Source: Opitutaceae bacterium
Lineage (GTDB): Bacteria; Verrucomicrobiota; Verrucomicrobiia; Opitutales; Opitutaceae
Length of the DNA: 47,541 bases
Reading direction: 5' to 3'
NCBI GenBank assembly: GCA_024233285.1
Contig: JACKPU010000012.1
Location: forward strand, 1-47,541
Below the pieces are notes generated by a model, which ran no database searches, was not told the DNA's origin, and worked only from the letters and a program-made list of their open reading frames with translations. This document shows positions 1-7,922 of the stretch, piece after piece (the first letter of the stretch is position 1; every line of letters begins with the position of its first letter). The position numbers and the translations under genes are program-made.

Positions 1-357
1 CGCGTCATTGGCATGAATGCCGGCATGTTTTATTTTTACGCCGGCACCGCCCCCGGCAAGGAGCCCGCAGTGTTTCGTGAAATCACTGCCGAAATCCGGC
101 GCGTGGCCCGCGGCGGCGTGACCGCCGACGAACTGACGCGCTGTCAAACACGCCTCAAGGCGGGGCATCGCATGGGCTTGCAGACCAATTCCGCCCGGGC
201 GATGCAGGCAGCGTTGAACGCGCTATACGGCAAACCGCTCAACGATGTGCAGGACTACGAACGGCAGGTTGATGCGGTGACCCGCGAGGACTTGCGTGAT
301 TTCGCCAAGCGTTATTTCAAGTCGGCTTGGCGCACGCGTTTGACCGTCCGGCCATGA
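1..357 (+). CDS. M16 (insulinase-like) peptidase, C-terminal fragment
   Basis: The reading frame is open from the first base of the window and ends at a TGA at 355-357, so only about the last 118 residues are visible. They match the C-terminal lobe of M16 zinc peptidases: a segment where the chain is selected by 'TADELTRCQTRLK', a 'YGKPLND' stretch and the typical end 'DLRDFAKRYFK...RLTVRP'. The zinc motif HxxEH would lie upstream, outside the window, so activity cannot be judged. The ATG at 13 is internal to the domain and is not the start. The next gene begins with an ATG overlapping this stop (ATGA), which suggests one transcript. Confidence 0.75.
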   Translation, partial: RVIGMNAGMFYFYAGTAPGKEPAVFREITAEIRRVARGGVTADELTRCQTRLKAGHRMGLQTNSARAMQAALNALYGKPLNDVQDYERQVDAVTREDLRDFAKRYFKSAWRTRLTVRP

Positions 358-1136
358 ACGAATTGAACGCGCTTTTCCCGGCGGCGGATTTTCAATTCCG
401 CATGACCATGCGCCGGGGCAAGCCCGCGGAATTCTTTCAACCGCGAGACGCCGGACTGCTGCAGGAGAGGGCGCGTTGGGTGAACGAGTCGCCGGCCCAT
501 TACGCGCAGTTGTCGCCGGGCTTTGAATCTCTGTTGGAAGAAGCATCGCGATTGGGCGAATCGTGGGGGCTCAAGCCGGTGGTCGATGCGATCGGGTTGG
601 CGGCGAATTGGGAGCCGGATGTGCTGCTCCTGTCCCGTGAACCGGACGGGATTTTTCGCTTACGCGGCGGTGCTCTGTGTTTCCCGACAGGCTGGGCCTT
701 GGCGGAAAAATTGGGACTCACGGTGGGCGAAATCCACGGGGTGGTGCCCGGTTTGAACCCGGCCATCGGCCGTGCGCTCGATCAATTTCTCGCCGGCTTG
801 CAGCCGGGCGCGGCCCTGCATCGCGACAACTGGGGCATTGCGGCCACCAGTGCACTCAATCTGCATCCGGTGCGCGGTCTGCCCGGACCGCAGCTACCGG
901 TAAACTTGTCCGAATTGTGGCTGCGCGTGGAGCATCAAGCCTTGGTGGCGTTGCCGGAGACGCGCGGAATCCTCTTTGGAATTCGCATCGCACTGCACCG
1001 TTTGGATGAAGTCGCCGCCGACTCGACGGTGGCGGCCGGGCTCTCTCGCGCGCTGCAAACCATGCCGTCGGAGCTCGCCGCTTATAAACGGATCGATAAC
1101 GTGCGCGACGCTTTGATCACTGCGCTGGCCCCCTGA
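354..1136 (+). CDS. DUF3445 / heme-dependent oxidative N-demethylase-like protein
   Basis: A 260-residue protein. The start is taken as ATG 354, which overlaps the M16 stop by four bases; an in-frame ATG at 327 would lie deep inside the previous gene. Seen: an N-terminal 'ADFQFRMTMRRGKP' segment, central 'NWGIAATSALNLHPVRG' and 'LWLRVEHQALVALPET' motifs, and a C-terminal region 'LSRALQTMPSELAAYKR'. These fit the DUF3445 family. Known: some members are the heme-binding subunit of oxidative N-demethylases that act on methylamines. Inference: a cytoplasmic heme oxidase, substrate unknown; no partner electron-transfer subunit is visible nearby. It stops directly against the converging NAD kinase gene with no spacer. 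Confidence 0.75.
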   Translation: MNELNALFPAADFQFRMTMRRGKPAEFFQPRDAGLLQERARWVNESPAHYAQLSPGFESLLEEASRLGESWGLKPVVDAIGLAANWEPDVLLLSREPDGIFRLRGGALCFPTGWALAEKLGLTVGEIHGVVPGLNPAIGRALDQFLAGLQPGAALHRDNWGIAATSALNLHPVRGLPGPQLPVNLSELWLRVEHQALVALPETRGILFGIRIALHRLDEVAADSTVAAGLSRALQTMPSELAAYKRIDNVRDALITALAP

Positions 1137-1988
1137 TCACCGAAGGGGACCCGGTTTGTTGACGAGCTCGCCCCCCCATTTGAGCTTGGTGCGCACGACT
1201 GAAAAATGAGAATAGTCTTCGCGCTGGGCAAGCGGGAGACGCAGCTTGGAAACCGTGATGTCGATCGGCGAATCCATGCCGACCTTGAGGTCGCGTTGCC
1301 CGTCCATCGCCACCAACAGGCGTGAGTCTTCGGTGCGGTTGATGACCCGCAATTTGACTTCCTGACGGAAAATGATGGCGCGGTTGCTCAGCGTGTGCGG
1401 ACAAATCGGCGTCATCGCGATGACGCCGGCATCGGGATGGATGATCGGTCCGCCGGCCGAGAGATTGTAGGCGGTCGAGCCGGTGGCGGTGGAAAAAATC
1501 AAGCCATCGCACGTATAAGTCGTGACCGGCTCGCGGTCGGCATAAACCTCCAGGCGAACTATGCGCGAGTTGACCTGATCCTTGATCAAGACGTCGTTGA
1601 GCGCGAGGTCATGCGAACCTGGTCCGGTCGAGCAATCAAGCATGGCGCGATGATCGACATGGAAATGTCCCTGCAGCAATTCATCGAAATGGTTGCGGGC
1701 TTCATCCGCCGAAAAGGTCGTGAGAAAGCCCAGACTGCCGCGGTTGACGCCGATGATCGGCACTTTGGCGCGGGCGGCTTCGCGGGCGACGCCAAGCAGG
1801 GTGCCGTCGCCACCGACGACGCAGCAGGCGTCGCAATCGGAGAGATAACCGCGCGGAATCGGGAAACGGCCCGTTTGCTTCAACTTCACCCCGGCTTTGC
1901 GCGCGGCCGCGATCAAGGTGCGGGCGACTTCGTGGGCGCCGTCTTTGTCTTCGTTGATGACGAAGGCGATCTTGCGGATGGGCTTCAT
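1137..1988 (-). CDS. nadK: NAD kinase
   Basis: A 283-residue ATP-NAD kinase that phosphorylates NAD to NADP in the cytoplasm. Seen: the 'VVGGDGTLLG' motif (GGDGT at residues 59-63), 'GVNRGSLGFLTTF', the 'LNDV' NAD-binding motif and a 'TATGSTAYNLSAGGP' glycine-rich segment followed by 'HTLSNRAIIF'. Length and order are normal for the family. ATG 1988 starts right at the conserved 'KIAFVIN' strand. It lies 40 bases downstream of tlyA on the same strand, and nadK and tlyA are often neighbours in bacteria, so this is probably the last gene of a minus-strand operon. Its stop abuts the stop of the converging DUF3445 gene. Confidence 0.95.
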   Translation of the reverse strand: MKPIRKIAFVINEDKDGAHEVARTLIAAARKAGVKLKQTGRFPIPRGYLSDCDACCVVGGDGTLLGVAREAARAKVPIIGVNRGSLGFLTTFSADEARNHFDELLQGHFHVDHRAMLDCSTGPGSHDLALNDVLIKDQVNSRIVRLEVYADREPVTTYTCDGLIFSTATGSTAYNLSAGGPIIHPDAGVIAMTPICPHTLSNRAIIFRQEVKLRVINRTEDSRLLVAMDGQRDLKVGMDSPIDITVSKLRLPLAQREDYSHFSVVRTKLKWGGELVNKPGPLR

Positions 1989-2028
1989 GCGGGGCCTAAG
2001 GTCGTCGCGAATGGCGGTTTGCGCCAGT

Positions 2029-2781
2029 TCAAACTCGCTTTTTCAAGGCCAGCAAAAACTCGCGATTACCGTCCGTGCCGGTGATGGGCGAGTCCATCGT
2101 GCCGATCAATTCGGCGCCGGGCAATTCGGCCAGGGCGAAGTCACGCACCCCGGCGAGCACCGCCTCCTGCACGGCGGTGTCGCGAATCACGCCGCGACCT
2201 TTGTCCACCTCGGCTTTGCCGGCCTCGAATTGGGGTTTGACCAGCGCGATCAAACGGCCGCCGGCCTTCAAAAACGGCCACACGGCCGGCAGCACCGCGC
2301 GGAGGGAAATGAACGACAAATCCATCACCAGGGCGTCGAATTCAGCACGCGGCAAGTCGCCAGGCCGCAGATGGCGGGCATTGACCTTTTCGAGATTGGT
2401 GACGCGGGGATCGGAGCGCAGTTTGGCGTGCAACTGCGCGCGCCCGACGTCCACGCAAACCGCATCCGCCGCGCCGGCTTGCAGGGCGCAGTCGGTGAAG
2501 CCGCCGGTCGAGGCGCCCACGTCGAGGATGTGCGCGCCGGTCAGATCAATGGCGAAATGCTCCAGCGCCGCCGCCAGTTTTTCGCCGCCGCGGCTGACGA
2601 ATCGCGGCGGTTGTTCGACCGTAAGTTCGAGGTCGGCGGGAAATTCCTTGCCGGGTTTGTCGAGCCGCTCCGTGCCGCGCAGCACGCGACCACTCATGAT
2701 CAGCGCCTTGGCCTGGGCGCGCGATTCGGCGAGACCGCGGGTGACGAGCAGTTCGTCGAGGCGTTGTTTGCCACCGGCCAT
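2029..2781 (-). CDS. tlyA: TlyA family rRNA (cytidine-2'-O)-methyltransferase
   Basis: A 250-residue protein with an N-terminal S4 RNA-binding domain ('QRLDELLVTRGLAESRAQAKALI', about residues 5-65, given here in parts: 'QRLDELLVTRG', 'AKALIMSGRV') and an FtsJ/RrmJ-like methyltransferase domain. Seen: 'FVSRGGEKL', the SAM motif 'ILDVGASTGGFTDC', 'VMDLSFISL' and 'LVKPQFEAG'. Known: TlyA proteins 2'-O-methylate cytidines of 16S and/or 23S rRNA; they were once annotated as hemolysin A. The start is ATG 2781, which shares its A with the stop of the upstream SGNH gene (TGATG), so translation is probably coupled. Longer in-frame starts would run into that gene. Confidence 0.92.
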   Translation of the reverse strand: MAGGKQRLDELLVTRGLAESRAQAKALIMSGRVLRGTERLDKPGKEFPADLELTVEQPPRFVSRGGEKLAAALEHFAIDLTGAHILDVGASTGGFTDCALQAGAADAVCVDVGRAQLHAKLRSDPRVTNLEKVNARHLRPGDLPRAEFDALVMDLSFISLRAVLPAVWPFLKAGGRLIALVKPQFEAGKAEVDKGRGVIRDTAVQEAVLAGVRDFALAELPGAELIGTMDSPITGTDGNREFLLALKKRV

Positions 2782-3428
2782 CAGAGCGAAACGCCGATGA
2801 CCCTCATGAAGGCGCGTGCGATGATGGCGTGCCCGATGATGTTGGGATGCACGCGATCCCAAGCGATTGCATTGGCGTGCATGTGTTGCAGCACGTCGTC
2901 AAATGCGGCTTGGGTGTCGATAAACAGCGCGCGATTCTTCGCGGCGACTTTCTTCACAATGGCCCCGTATTCGTCCATGCGTGACCGCATCGCATCCGAT
3001 CGGTTGGGCTCGATGTAAAATGGGGCCATCATGATCAGACCCTTGACCTTGGGGCGGGTGCGGCGGGCGAGTTCGTTGAGCGTCTTTTCGTAAACTGCGG
3101 GTGAGACATGAATCTCGGTTTGCCGGGGCAGGTCGAATTGGCGCCACACGTCGTTGACGCCGATCATGATCGATAGCCAGTCGGGCTTGAGGTCGAAGAC
3201 ATCCGTCTGCCAGCGGGCTTTCAGATCGAGCACGGTGTTGCCCGAAGTGCCCATGTTCACGACACGAATGGCATCGGCGGGATGAATTGCCCCGAGAAAC
3301 CCCTCGATGAGGCCGACATAGCTTTTGCCGACCGCGCCGAATAAGCCTTCGCCGACGGGCCGGGCGCGTTCGCAGTCAGTGATCGAATCGCCGATGAAGA
3401 CGAGTTTGCTGTGCGGGGCGAGTTTCAT
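2781..3428 (-). CDS. SGNH/GDSL family esterase
   Basis: A 215-residue SGNH hydrolase. Seen: block I 'IGDSITD' with the nucleophile Ser15, block II Gly in 'NMGTSGNTVLDL', block III Asn in 'MIGVNDVW' and block V 'DRVHPN' with Asp191 and His194. The set of catalytic residues is complete. There is no clear signal peptide, so it may act in the cytoplasm. Similar proteins include carbohydrate acetyl-esterases and lysophospholipases; the substrate cannot be read from the sequence. It overlaps tlyA by one base. A GC hairpin (3430-3452) covers the position where a ribosome-binding site would be. Confidence 0.88.
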   Translation of the reverse strand: MKLAPHSKLVFIGDSITDCERARPVGEGLFGAVGKSYVGLIEGFLGAIHPADAIRVVNMGTSGNTVLDLKARWQTDVFDLKPDWLSIMIGVNDVWRQFDLPRQTEIHVSPAVYEKTLNELARRTRPKVKGLIMMAPFYIEPNRSDAMRSRMDEYGAIVKKVAAKNRALFIDTQAAFDDVLQHMHANAIAWDRVHPNIIGHAIIARAFMRVIGVSL

Positions 3429-3429
3429 G

Positions 3430-3452
3430 CGCCGGTCAGCTTACGACCGGCG
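3430..3452. other. GC-rich hairpin ahead of the SGNH esterase start
   Basis: An 8-bp inverted repeat, CGCCGGTC (3430-3437) and GACCGGCG (3445-3452), with a 7-base loop. It starts two bases before the ATG of the minus-strand esterase gene and lies downstream of the phyH stop. It could end phyH transcription (there is no T-tract) or hinder ribosome access to the esterase gene. The base pairing is seen; the role is inferred. Confidence 0.4.
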
Positions 3453-3489
3453 ATGCCTTTGACGAGAGCTACTTGTGGAATCGTGATCT

Positions 3490-4269
3490 TCAGTCGGACA
3501 CGATTGGGAAGAGGGGAGTGTCGAATTTTCCGCCGACTGTCAGGGTGTCTTTAACTGGGTCGGTCACCACGTGCGCGACCCCGTTGTAGGTCGTATCCTC
3601 CGGCATGTAGATGATGGCGAAGGCTTCACGCATGCCGTCGGATCGATTGGGCCCGGCGTAGTGAAAAGTCATGCCGTTGTGAAACGTGCAGTCGCCGGCC
3701 TTGAGCTCGACGGTCACGGGTTTGATGCCCTTCGTCTGGGGCGCCACGTCGTAAAGCTCCTGCGGATTGCCAAGATTGACCGGTTCAATATCGAGCAGTT
3801 TGTGGGTGCCGGGAATGAACGACATGCAGCCGTTGTGCACGGTGGCGTCGCGCAGGGCGATCCAGATGGTGGTCTGTTCAATCTTGGGCTCGTGCGGCCA
3901 GTAGGGCGTGTCTTGATGCCAAGGGGTCTTGGCGCCGGTGTGCGGCTCTTTGAACAGAGCCTGATCGTGCCAGATGCGGGCGCGTGTGCCCATCAGTCGG
4001 GCCGCGATATCGCCGAAACGTTTGCTGAGCACGTGGGGCTTAACGTCGTCATGGCGCGTCCAGAGGTTTACTTTCTGGATGAAAATCTGCTCGTAGCTGG
4101 ATTTGACGCGAGCGGGGTCGTCGTTGGCCGATTCATTTTGCACCGCGCCGGCGACGGCATCGCGCATGGCGGCCAGGTCGTCTCCCGTAATGACGCCTTC
4201 GAGTTTGATGAAACCGTCGCGGCGGTAAGTGGAGATTTGTTCGGGGGTCAGGGGGTATGCAGAATTCAC
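3490..4269 (-). CDS. Phytanoyl-CoA dioxygenase (PhyH) family Fe(II)/2-oxoglutarate oxygenase
   Basis: A 259-residue protein if started at GTG 4269 ('VNSAYPLTPEQISTYRRDG'). The frame stays open far upstream, but that stretch is antisense to the AraC gene and not protein-like. Seen: the HxD iron motif in 'TPWHQDTPYWP' (His118, Asp120), the distal His203 in 'MTFHYAGPN', and Arg214 in 'GMREAF' as the likely 2-oxoglutarate ligand. The facial triad is therefore intact. Known: PhyH-like enzymes hydroxylate small molecules and are much expanded in Verrucomicrobia and Planctomycetes. The divergent AraC regulator 33 bases away is a likely controller. The substrate is unknown. No strong ribosome-binding site is visible, so the start is uncertain. 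Confidence 0.85.
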   Translation of the reverse strand: MNSAYPLTPEQISTYRRDGFIKLEGVITGDDLAAMRDAVAGAVQNESANDDPARVKSSYEQIFIQKVNLWTRHDDVKPHVLSKRFGDIAARLMGTRARIWHDQALFKEPHTGAKTPWHQDTPYWPHEPKIEQTTIWIALRDATVHNGCMSFIPGTHKLLDIEPVNLGNPQELYDVAPQTKGIKPVTVELKAGDCTFHNGMTFHYAGPNRSDGMREAFAIIYMPEDTTYNGVAHVVTDPVKDTLTVGGKFDTPLFPIVSD

Positions 4270-4302
4270 TCTTGGAGCATACAGCAAACCGTCGCTTAGG
4301 GC

Positions 4303-5214
4303 TTGAATGTCCCGGTGATTAATTTGAACGATTCCGGCATCAAAGCGACCTTCACAATCAATCAGGATGTCGTGCGACTCAGCGCTTCGCACCCGATGAA
4401 TGTTGAGTGGCTGGCCGTGGGTGGCGCGATCGCACCCCACGACCATGATTATTACGAGATCTCGTTCGTGCGCAGGGGCAGGGCCCGTCACCAAACCGAA
4501 GGCGGCCGGCAAACCCTCGGCCCCGGTTCGGTCGTGATCGTCCCTCCCCGGGGAGTGCATGCTTTTGCCCAGACCCAAGGCATGGAGGTGATCAATCTCT
4601 ACTACCTCGCGGAGTGGATCGCGGCCGGTTGGCGCGGGCAGTGGGCCGAACGTGGTCTTGTGCCGTTGTTCCTGGCACAAGTGCTGTTCCGTCAGGAGAC
4701 CTCCGCGCGGCCCAGTGTCCTGCAACTCAGTGCGCGGGAGGCCGCGGCGATCGAATCCGAACTTGAAGAAATCAGGGATGAGTTAAAACGCGAGAATCCG
4801 TCCCAACTGTTGTTGAAGGCTTCGTTGCTCAAAGTGCTGGTGCGATTGTCACGGGCGAGTGATACGTCGCACGAAGAGTTTCCGGAAATGGTCTGGTCGG
4901 TGGTCGAGGAAATCGAACTGTGTGTGGATAATGGACGAATGTTTGATTTACATGCGCTGATGCGGCGCTGGCCGATCACGCCGGATCACGGCAGCCGCAT
5001 GTTCAGGCGCGCGACCGGCCTTTCGCCGCAGGACTATTTCCAGCGCCGTAGGATTCAACGGGCCTGCGCCCTGTTGTTGGATGCGGCCAACGCGGCGACG
5101 CGCGTGGCCGCTGAACTGGGCTTTGCTGATGCGGCGCATTTTAGCCGGCTCTTTCGCCGGCATATGGGCATGGGCCCGCGGGATTACCGGCGTAAGTATG
5201 CGGTCGCGCGATAG
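4303..5214 (+). CDS. AraC family transcriptional regulator
   Basis: About 303 residues with a cupin sensor domain ('APHDHDYYEISFVRRGRA', 'GSVVIVPPRGVHAF', roughly residues 35-100) and a C-terminal AraC DNA-binding domain with two helix-turn-helix units. The second carries the signature 'RVAAELGFADAAHFSRLFRR' followed by 'GMGPRDYRRKY'. The start is uncertain: TTG 4303, GTG 4315 or ATG 4396 (residue 32) are possible; GTG 4315 has an AGGG 13 bases upstream. Known: AraC proteins of this layout bind a small ligand, often a sugar or its derivative, and activate adjacent genes. Inference: it controls the divergent PhyH gene and perhaps itself. Confidence 0.9.
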   Translation: MNVPVINLNDSGIKATFTINQDVVRLSASHPMNVEWLAVGGAIAPHDHDYYEISFVRRGRARHQTEGGRQTLGPGSVVIVPPRGVHAFAQTQGMEVINLYYLAEWIAAGWRGQWAERGLVPLFLAQVLFRQETSARPSVLQLSAREAAAIESELEEIRDELKRENPSQLLLKASLLKVLVRLSRASDTSHEEFPEMVWSVVEEIELCVDNGRMFDLHALMRRWPITPDHGSRMFRRATGLSPQDYFQRRRIQRACALLLDAANAATRVAAELGFADAAHFSRLFRRHMGMGPRDYRRKYAVAR

Positions 5215-5220
5215 GGCGGG

Positions 5221-6048
5221 CTACTTCAGCTTTTGTCGTGCCGGTGACCAGCACGTCGTGCGACCGCCGATTTCATCGCGCACGAGCAGAACACCGGTTT
5301 TGGGACAACGACCACCGTCTTCCCAGCGGTGATTGAACAGCCAGGTGTCCGGAATGTTTACGTTCAAATCCGGCGGCAGTTTCCCGCCGTGGCCCGCGAT
5401 GTTGCGCAGGGCCAGTCGGCAAACTTGGCGGCACTCGCGCCACAGCGTTTTGATTTCGTCGGCACGCAATGATCCGGCCAGGCGCCGTGGATGAATCGCG
5501 GCCCGCCACAGAACTTCGTCGGCCATCCAATTGCCGATGCCTGGGAATCGCTCCTGCATCAGCAACACGGCCTTTATCGGCGTCTTGGCCCGGCGCTTGA
5601 GAAACGCCGCCACAACGGCATTAGAGAATGCTGGGGAAAGAATGGCGGGAGCGATCCGGGTCCACCACGCGGGCGGAGCCTCGCCGAGGGCGAATTCGAT
5701 TTTGCCGAACATGCGCGGGTCGCGAAACACGAGAGCGTGCCGATTGGTGAACAACACGAGGTGGTCGTGCTTGCCCGGCAGGTAATCTGACGACTTCACG
5801 AATAATTCGCCGCTCATGCCGAGATGAATGCCGAGCCAGCCCGCACCGCTGAACCGAAAGACCATTTGTTTGGCGGCGGCCTCGGAGCGAAGCATGGTGG
5901 CTCCAGTCAGGGCCTGCCGGAGCTTGGCGGCGGGAGCCGTGCGAAAGATCTTCTTCCGGTCATGCGTGCGCACGCGGGTGATCTGCTGATGCAAGCCGGC
6001 TTCGTGCCAGCGTTGGCGGTAAAACTCCACTTCGGCGAGTTCGGGCAT
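5221..6048 (-). CDS. Formamidopyrimidine-DNA glycosylase (Fpg/Nei) family protein with altered zinc finger
   Basis: A 275-residue Fpg/Nei glycosylase. Seen: the N-terminal 'MPELAEVE' with the catalytic proline at position 2 and Glu3, 'LGIHLGMSGEL', the DNA-binding 'FRDPRMFGKIEF', and the helix-two-turn-helix 'GIGNWMADEVLWRAAIHP'. Known: these enzymes excise oxidised bases such as 8-oxoguanine and cut the strand. Odd: the C-terminal finger reads 'CPKTG...GGRTTCWSPARQ', so only one of the four zinc-binding cysteines of the usual CPxCG...CPxCQ arrangement is in place, although the GGRTT turn and final Gln are kept. It may therefore be a 'zincless' finger. Substrate range cannot be called. It converges on the AraC gene with a 6-base gap. 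Confidence 0.9.
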   Translation of the reverse strand: MPELAEVEFYRQRWHEAGLHQQITRVRTHDRKKIFRTAPAAKLRQALTGATMLRSEAAAKQMVFRFSGAGWLGIHLGMSGELFVKSSDYLPGKHDHLVLFTNRHALVFRDPRMFGKIEFALGEAPPAWWTRIAPAILSPAFSNAVVAAFLKRRAKTPIKAVLLMQERFPGIGNWMADEVLWRAAIHPRRLAGSLRADEIKTLWRECRQVCRLALRNIAGHGGKLPPDLNVNIPDTWLFNHRWEDGGRCPKTGVLLVRDEIGGRTTCWSPARQKLK

Positions 6049-6134
6049 GGTCTGAGAGAATGTAGTGTGGTCGGGGGCTCAAGCCGGATGATTTGCATCG
6101 GCAGTGGCCTGGGTTTTTGCCAATCTGACGAATC

Positions 6135-7331
6135 ATGCAGCACGAGCAGTCTGATTCGGCGGGCAAAAAAGGCGGAGCGATCGACCCGGTGAAGCGAATG
6201 TCGGATCGTATCGGCAAATGGGTGTCCGCCGGTTTGCATTTCCCCAGCGCACTGGGGAAGAAACTGATAGTGGGCGAATCCGCGCCCGGCACTCGACCGG
6301 GTATCGAGTCATTTGACGGCATTGATCAACCACCGGCGCCGGAATCGGTTGACATGCAGTGGTATGATTACGGACCGGACGAAGTCTGCTACGAGGAGTC
6401 GGATGATTTGGAAAAGCTTTGTGCCTCGGTGCGGCCGGCGGGCACGACGGTGCGATGGATCAACGTGAACGGGCTGCATCCTTATGTGGTGAACCGGCTT
6501 CGGCAGGTCTACAAGTTTCACACGCTTGCGGCGGAAGACGTGCTGCGAACCTCGCAGCGACCCAAACTGGAGGAGTTTGAGAATCATTTGTTCGTGGTTG
6601 TGCGCATGCTCACCCTGCACGACGGCGTGTTGAAGCAAGAACAGGTAAGCATGTTCCTGTTCAAGGATACCCTGATCACCTTTCAGGAAACCAAGGGCGA
6701 TGTGTGGGATCCGATTCGCACGCGTCTGGAAAAGAATGGCTCGCGCTTTCGTGGCATGGGCCCGGCCTATCTGCTTTACACGTTGTTGGATGCCGTCGTG
6801 GACCACAATTTCCCCATTCTGGAAACCTATGGCGAATTGCTTGAGGAGATGGAATTGGCAGTGATCGATAATCCGCACCCGGACATCCAGCGTCGGATTC
6901 ATCGCATCAAGCGCGAGCTGGTCGTCTTGCGCCGCGTGCTCTGGCCACTGCGGGAGGTGGTAAACACGCTGCACCGCGAGGACACGGAGGAGATACCCGA
7001 TGAGGTCAAAACCTTCATGCGCGATGTGTATGACCACTCGGTGCAAGTGATTGAAATCATCGAAACCTACCGCGAACAGGCCGGGGGGCTGAACGATCTC
7101 TACATGTCGGCGGTGTCCAATCGGATGAACGAAATCATGAAGGTGCTCACCATCATGGCGTCGTTTTTCATTCCCATTACCTTTGTCGCCGGCGTGTATG
7201 GGATGAACTTTGAGCACATCCCCGAACTGGCGTGGAAATACAGTTACGGGGCATTCTGGTTGGTGTGCCTCAGCATTTCCGCTGCGCTGTTTTATTTCTT
7301 CTGGAGCCGCGGTTGGATCGGACGCAAGTAG
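6135..7331 (+). CDS. corA: CorA family magnesium/cobalt transporter
   Basis: A 398-residue inner-membrane divalent cation channel. Seen: a large cytoplasmic N-terminal part with 'WINVNGLHP', 'FHTLAAEDVL' and 'RPKLEEFENHLFVVVRM', a long helix region ('RELVVLRRVLWPLREV'), then two C-terminal membrane helices. The diagnostic 'YGMNFEHIPEL' loop (GMN at residues 356-358) lies between them. The chain ends in the usual basic tail 'SRGWIGRK'. The start at ATG 6135 gives a 70-residue low-conservation leader, normal for long CorA forms. It is monocistronic and converges on the heptose phosphatase gene. Confidence 0.95.
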   Translation: MQHEQSDSAGKKGGAIDPVKRMSDRIGKWVSAGLHFPSALGKKLIVGESAPGTRPGIESFDGIDQPPAPESVDMQWYDYGPDEVCYEESDDLEKLCASVRPAGTTVRWINVNGLHPYVVNRLRQVYKFHTLAAEDVLRTSQRPKLEEFENHLFVVVRMLTLHDGVLKQEQVSMFLFKDTLITFQETKGDVWDPIRTRLEKNGSRFRGMGPAYLLYTLLDAVVDHNFPILETYGELLEEMELAVIDNPHPDIQRRIHRIKRELVVLRRVLWPLREVVNTLHREDTEEIPDEVKTFMRDVYDHSVQVIEIIETYREQAGGLNDLYMSAVSNRMNEIMKVLTIMASFFIPITFVAGVYGMNFEHIPELAWKYSYGAFWLVCLSISAALFYFFWSRGWIGRK

Positions 7332-7370
7332 CCGCCGCGATCCACACTTTCCGCTTGTCCGCGACCGCGG

Positions 7371-7922
7371 TCAGTCGGTCGGTGGTAATTGGCTCCTCAG
7401 GGAGTGCACAAAAGCCTTCAAGTCGGGTTGTAGGCCAGCTTGGCGCGGCAGTTTTTCCCGCCACTTCTCGGCGGTATACTTGCCCGTGCAAATCGCGACG
7501 GCATGAATGCCCGCGTTGAGCCCGGCTTCAAGATCGCTCTCGCGATCGCCGATCATCCAGCATTGCGCAGGGTCGAGCGAGTGGCGGGCGATGCTTTCGT
7601 GGATGAAGCGCGGCGAGGGTTTGCGATAGATCGCGGGCTGATCGGCGGACTCCGGCGCAATGCAGATTTCTGTGAAAACGTTTGGGCCAAGCCCCAGCAG
7701 CTCGATCATGCGGTGATTACAGGCCACGGCGTCAGCCAAGGTGAAGAAGCCTCTTCCGATACCAGACTGATTGGTGAACAGGAACAGTTTGTAGCCAAGA
7801 TCGCGCGCCGTCCGCAGCGCGTCGCTTGCTCCCGGAATGAGTTCCACCCCGGCGGGATCGGAGAGGTAGTCCTTGTCGATGATCAGGGTGCCGTCGCGGT
7901 CGAGAAACAGCGCCTTGCTCAT
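7371..7922 (-). CDS. gmhB: HAD phosphatase, D-glycero-manno-heptose-1,7-bisphosphate 7-phosphatase-like
   Basis: A 183-residue HAD-IIIA phosphatase. Seen: 'LFLDRDGTLI' (nucleophile and acid Asp), 'FTNQSGIGRGFF', 'YRKPSP' and 'MIGDRESDLEAGLNAG'. The 'DRDGTL...NQSGIGRG...RKP' pattern is that of GmhB and HisB-N. Known: GmhB removes the 7-phosphate from heptose bisphosphate during ADP-heptose synthesis for LPS. The start overlaps the stop of the kinase gene by four bases (ATGA), which supports the heptose role. Odd: the zinc loop that in E. coli GmhB holds Cys-x-His and Cys-x-Cys reads 'EICIAPESADQPAIYRKP' and keeps only one Cys. Confidence 0.85.
   Translation of the reverse strand: MSKALFLDRDGTLIIDKDYLSDPAGVELIPGASDALRTARDLGYKLFLFTNQSGIGRGFFTLADAVACNHRMIELLGLGPNVFTEICIAPESADQPAIYRKPSPRFIHESIARHSLDPAQCWMIGDRESDLEAGLNAGIHAVAICTGKYTAEKWREKLPRQAGLQPDLKAFVHSLRSQLPPTD

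Noticed and set aside
1897..3018. Long plus-strand open frame (373 codons)
   Set aside because: It is antisense to nadK and tlyA, which have clear domains; the product is rich in Arg, Gly and His and shows no family motif. Long antisense frames are expected at this GC content.
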